Positions 4,825 through 5,317 of a stretch of 5,317 bases of DNA are shown one piece after another. This DNA comes from Chloroflexota bacterium. GTDB taxonomy: Bacteria > Chloroflexota > Limnocylindria > Limnocylindrales > CSP1-4. How positions within the stretch are numbered: position 1 is the stretch's first letter; every line of letters starts with the position of its first letter. The stretch lies in contig PMIQ01000061.1 in the NCBI GenBank assembly GCA_003157175.1, positions 15,431 to 20,747 on the forward strand. The letters are read 5' to 3'. The notes beneath the pieces are model-generated. The model was not told where the DNA came from. It was given only the letters and a program-made list of their open reading frames with translations, and made no database searches. Made by a program: the position numbers and the translations under genes.

Positions 4825-4853
4825 CAAGGGGTCAAAGGCGGAGGGAGGGAACC

Positions 4854-5317
4854 ATGCGCGCACACTCGACGCTTGGCCGAACGAGGCGGTCCGCCGCCGG
4901 CGCGCTCGGGGTCATCGCCATTGCGCTTGCCGGCTGCACCGCGGCCCTGCCCACTCCAGCCCCGACCGCCTCTCCAACTGCCTCGCCGACACCCCCAATC
5001 ATCTGTGACGACGGCCCGAACGCTCACACGCCGATGCCGGCAGATTGCGTGGTCCCAAGCGACGCGTGGATGCCGTCTCCCATCCTGCCCTCGCTTCGCG
5101 CCGAACCGAAGACGACGCCGATCCCGACTCTGCCATCTGGGCTGGCGACCCTCCCGCCCACGACTCCATGGCACGGCAGGACCGTGTACTCGCCACCTTC
5201 CGGCGCCAGCGCGCGGCTCATCGGAATCGGCCCGGACGATACCCTCTACGTCCTTGTCGCGCGCCCGCTGCCGGTGCCGAAGCCGACGCCCACTGCTTTG
5301 TTCTTCGTTCCGGACGT
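4854..5317 (+). CDS. Lipoprotein with Pro/Thr-rich linker, 3'-truncated by window edge
   Basis: The frame runs from ATG 4854 to the window edge with no stop (154 codons plus 2 nt), so the gene continues outside. GGAGG at 4844-4848 lies 5 nt upstream. The N-terminus has an Arg-rich region (R2, R9, R11, R12), a hydrophobic core (14-26) and a clean lipobox LAGC with C28, so signal peptidase II cleavage and lipid anchoring outside the membrane are expected. T10-R11-R12-S13-A14 loosely resembles a twin-arginine motif, so Tat export is possible. Residues 29-48 are a Pro/Thr/Ala/Ser spacer and low-complexity proline-rich sequence continues to about 115, with C51 and C65 as a possible disulfide pair. 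At 120-138 (ARLIGIGPDDTLYVLVARP) the first strand-like, propeller- or sensor-like segment appears. The function cannot be told from this fragment. A gene this size would be missed by tools that require both ends. Confidence 0.85.
   Translation, partial: MRAHSTLGRTRRSAAGALGVIAIALAGCTAALPTPAPTASPTASPTPPIICDDGPNAHTPMPADCVVPSDAWMPSPILPSLRAEPKTTPIPTLPSGLATLPPTTPWHGRTVYSPPSGASARLIGIGPDDTLYVLVARPLPVPKPTPTALFFVPD

Noticed and set aside
4268..5008. Long plus-strand open frame opposite the four-cysteine gene and running into the lipoprotein start region
   Set aside because: It is rich in Arg, Asp and Ala without domain features, lacks a ribosome site, and overlaps a minus-strand gene with a clear signal sequence and Shine-Dalgarno site. 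It is an antisense shadow in GC-rich DNA.

Overview
The window is GC-rich DNA (about 70% by eye) with strong G/C preference at third codon positions, GTG as well as ATG starts, and secreted proteins with long Pro/Thr/Ser/Ala linkers. This fits a high-GC, free-living bacterium; Chloroflexota (Limnocylindria-like) or an actinobacterium are my best guesses, inferred from style and not from any marker gene. No mobile element, CRISPR array, rRNA or tRNA was found. The region looks like ordinary chromosome carrying mostly poorly characterised genes.

Left part, plus strand. A gene cut by the left edge (1-975) encodes a probable secreted protein with an HNH-nuclease-like domain and a C-terminal Ig-like domain. 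A non-coding stretch follows, holding a strong predicted stem-loop (1080-1125) just upstream of a Shine-Dalgarno site and a small hypothetical gene (1147-1359). Next come a HAD-superfamily hydrolase (1487-2164) and a 162-residue protein of unknown function (2157-2645), which overlap by 8 nt and are probably coupled.

Middle and right part, minus strand. Converging on these genes is a likely two-gene unit: a six-helix YihY/BrkB family membrane protein (4081-3080) followed 33 nt later by a 94-residue helical protein (3046-2762). Upstream of it, on the same strand, is a 143-residue exported protein with four cysteines including CGPC (4693-4262). For all three minus-strand genes the Shine-Dalgarno position shows that the real start is downstream of the longest possible start.

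Right edge. A 160-bp divergent region (4694-4853) carries promoter-like sequences on both strands. From it a lipoprotein gene (4854 onward, plus strand) runs off the right edge with no stop.

The genes do not form an obvious pathway; the recurring theme is the cell envelope and exported proteins (four of eight genes). I found no convincing new multi-gene system. The most interesting item is the structured leader and mini-ORF before the small gene at 1147-1359.
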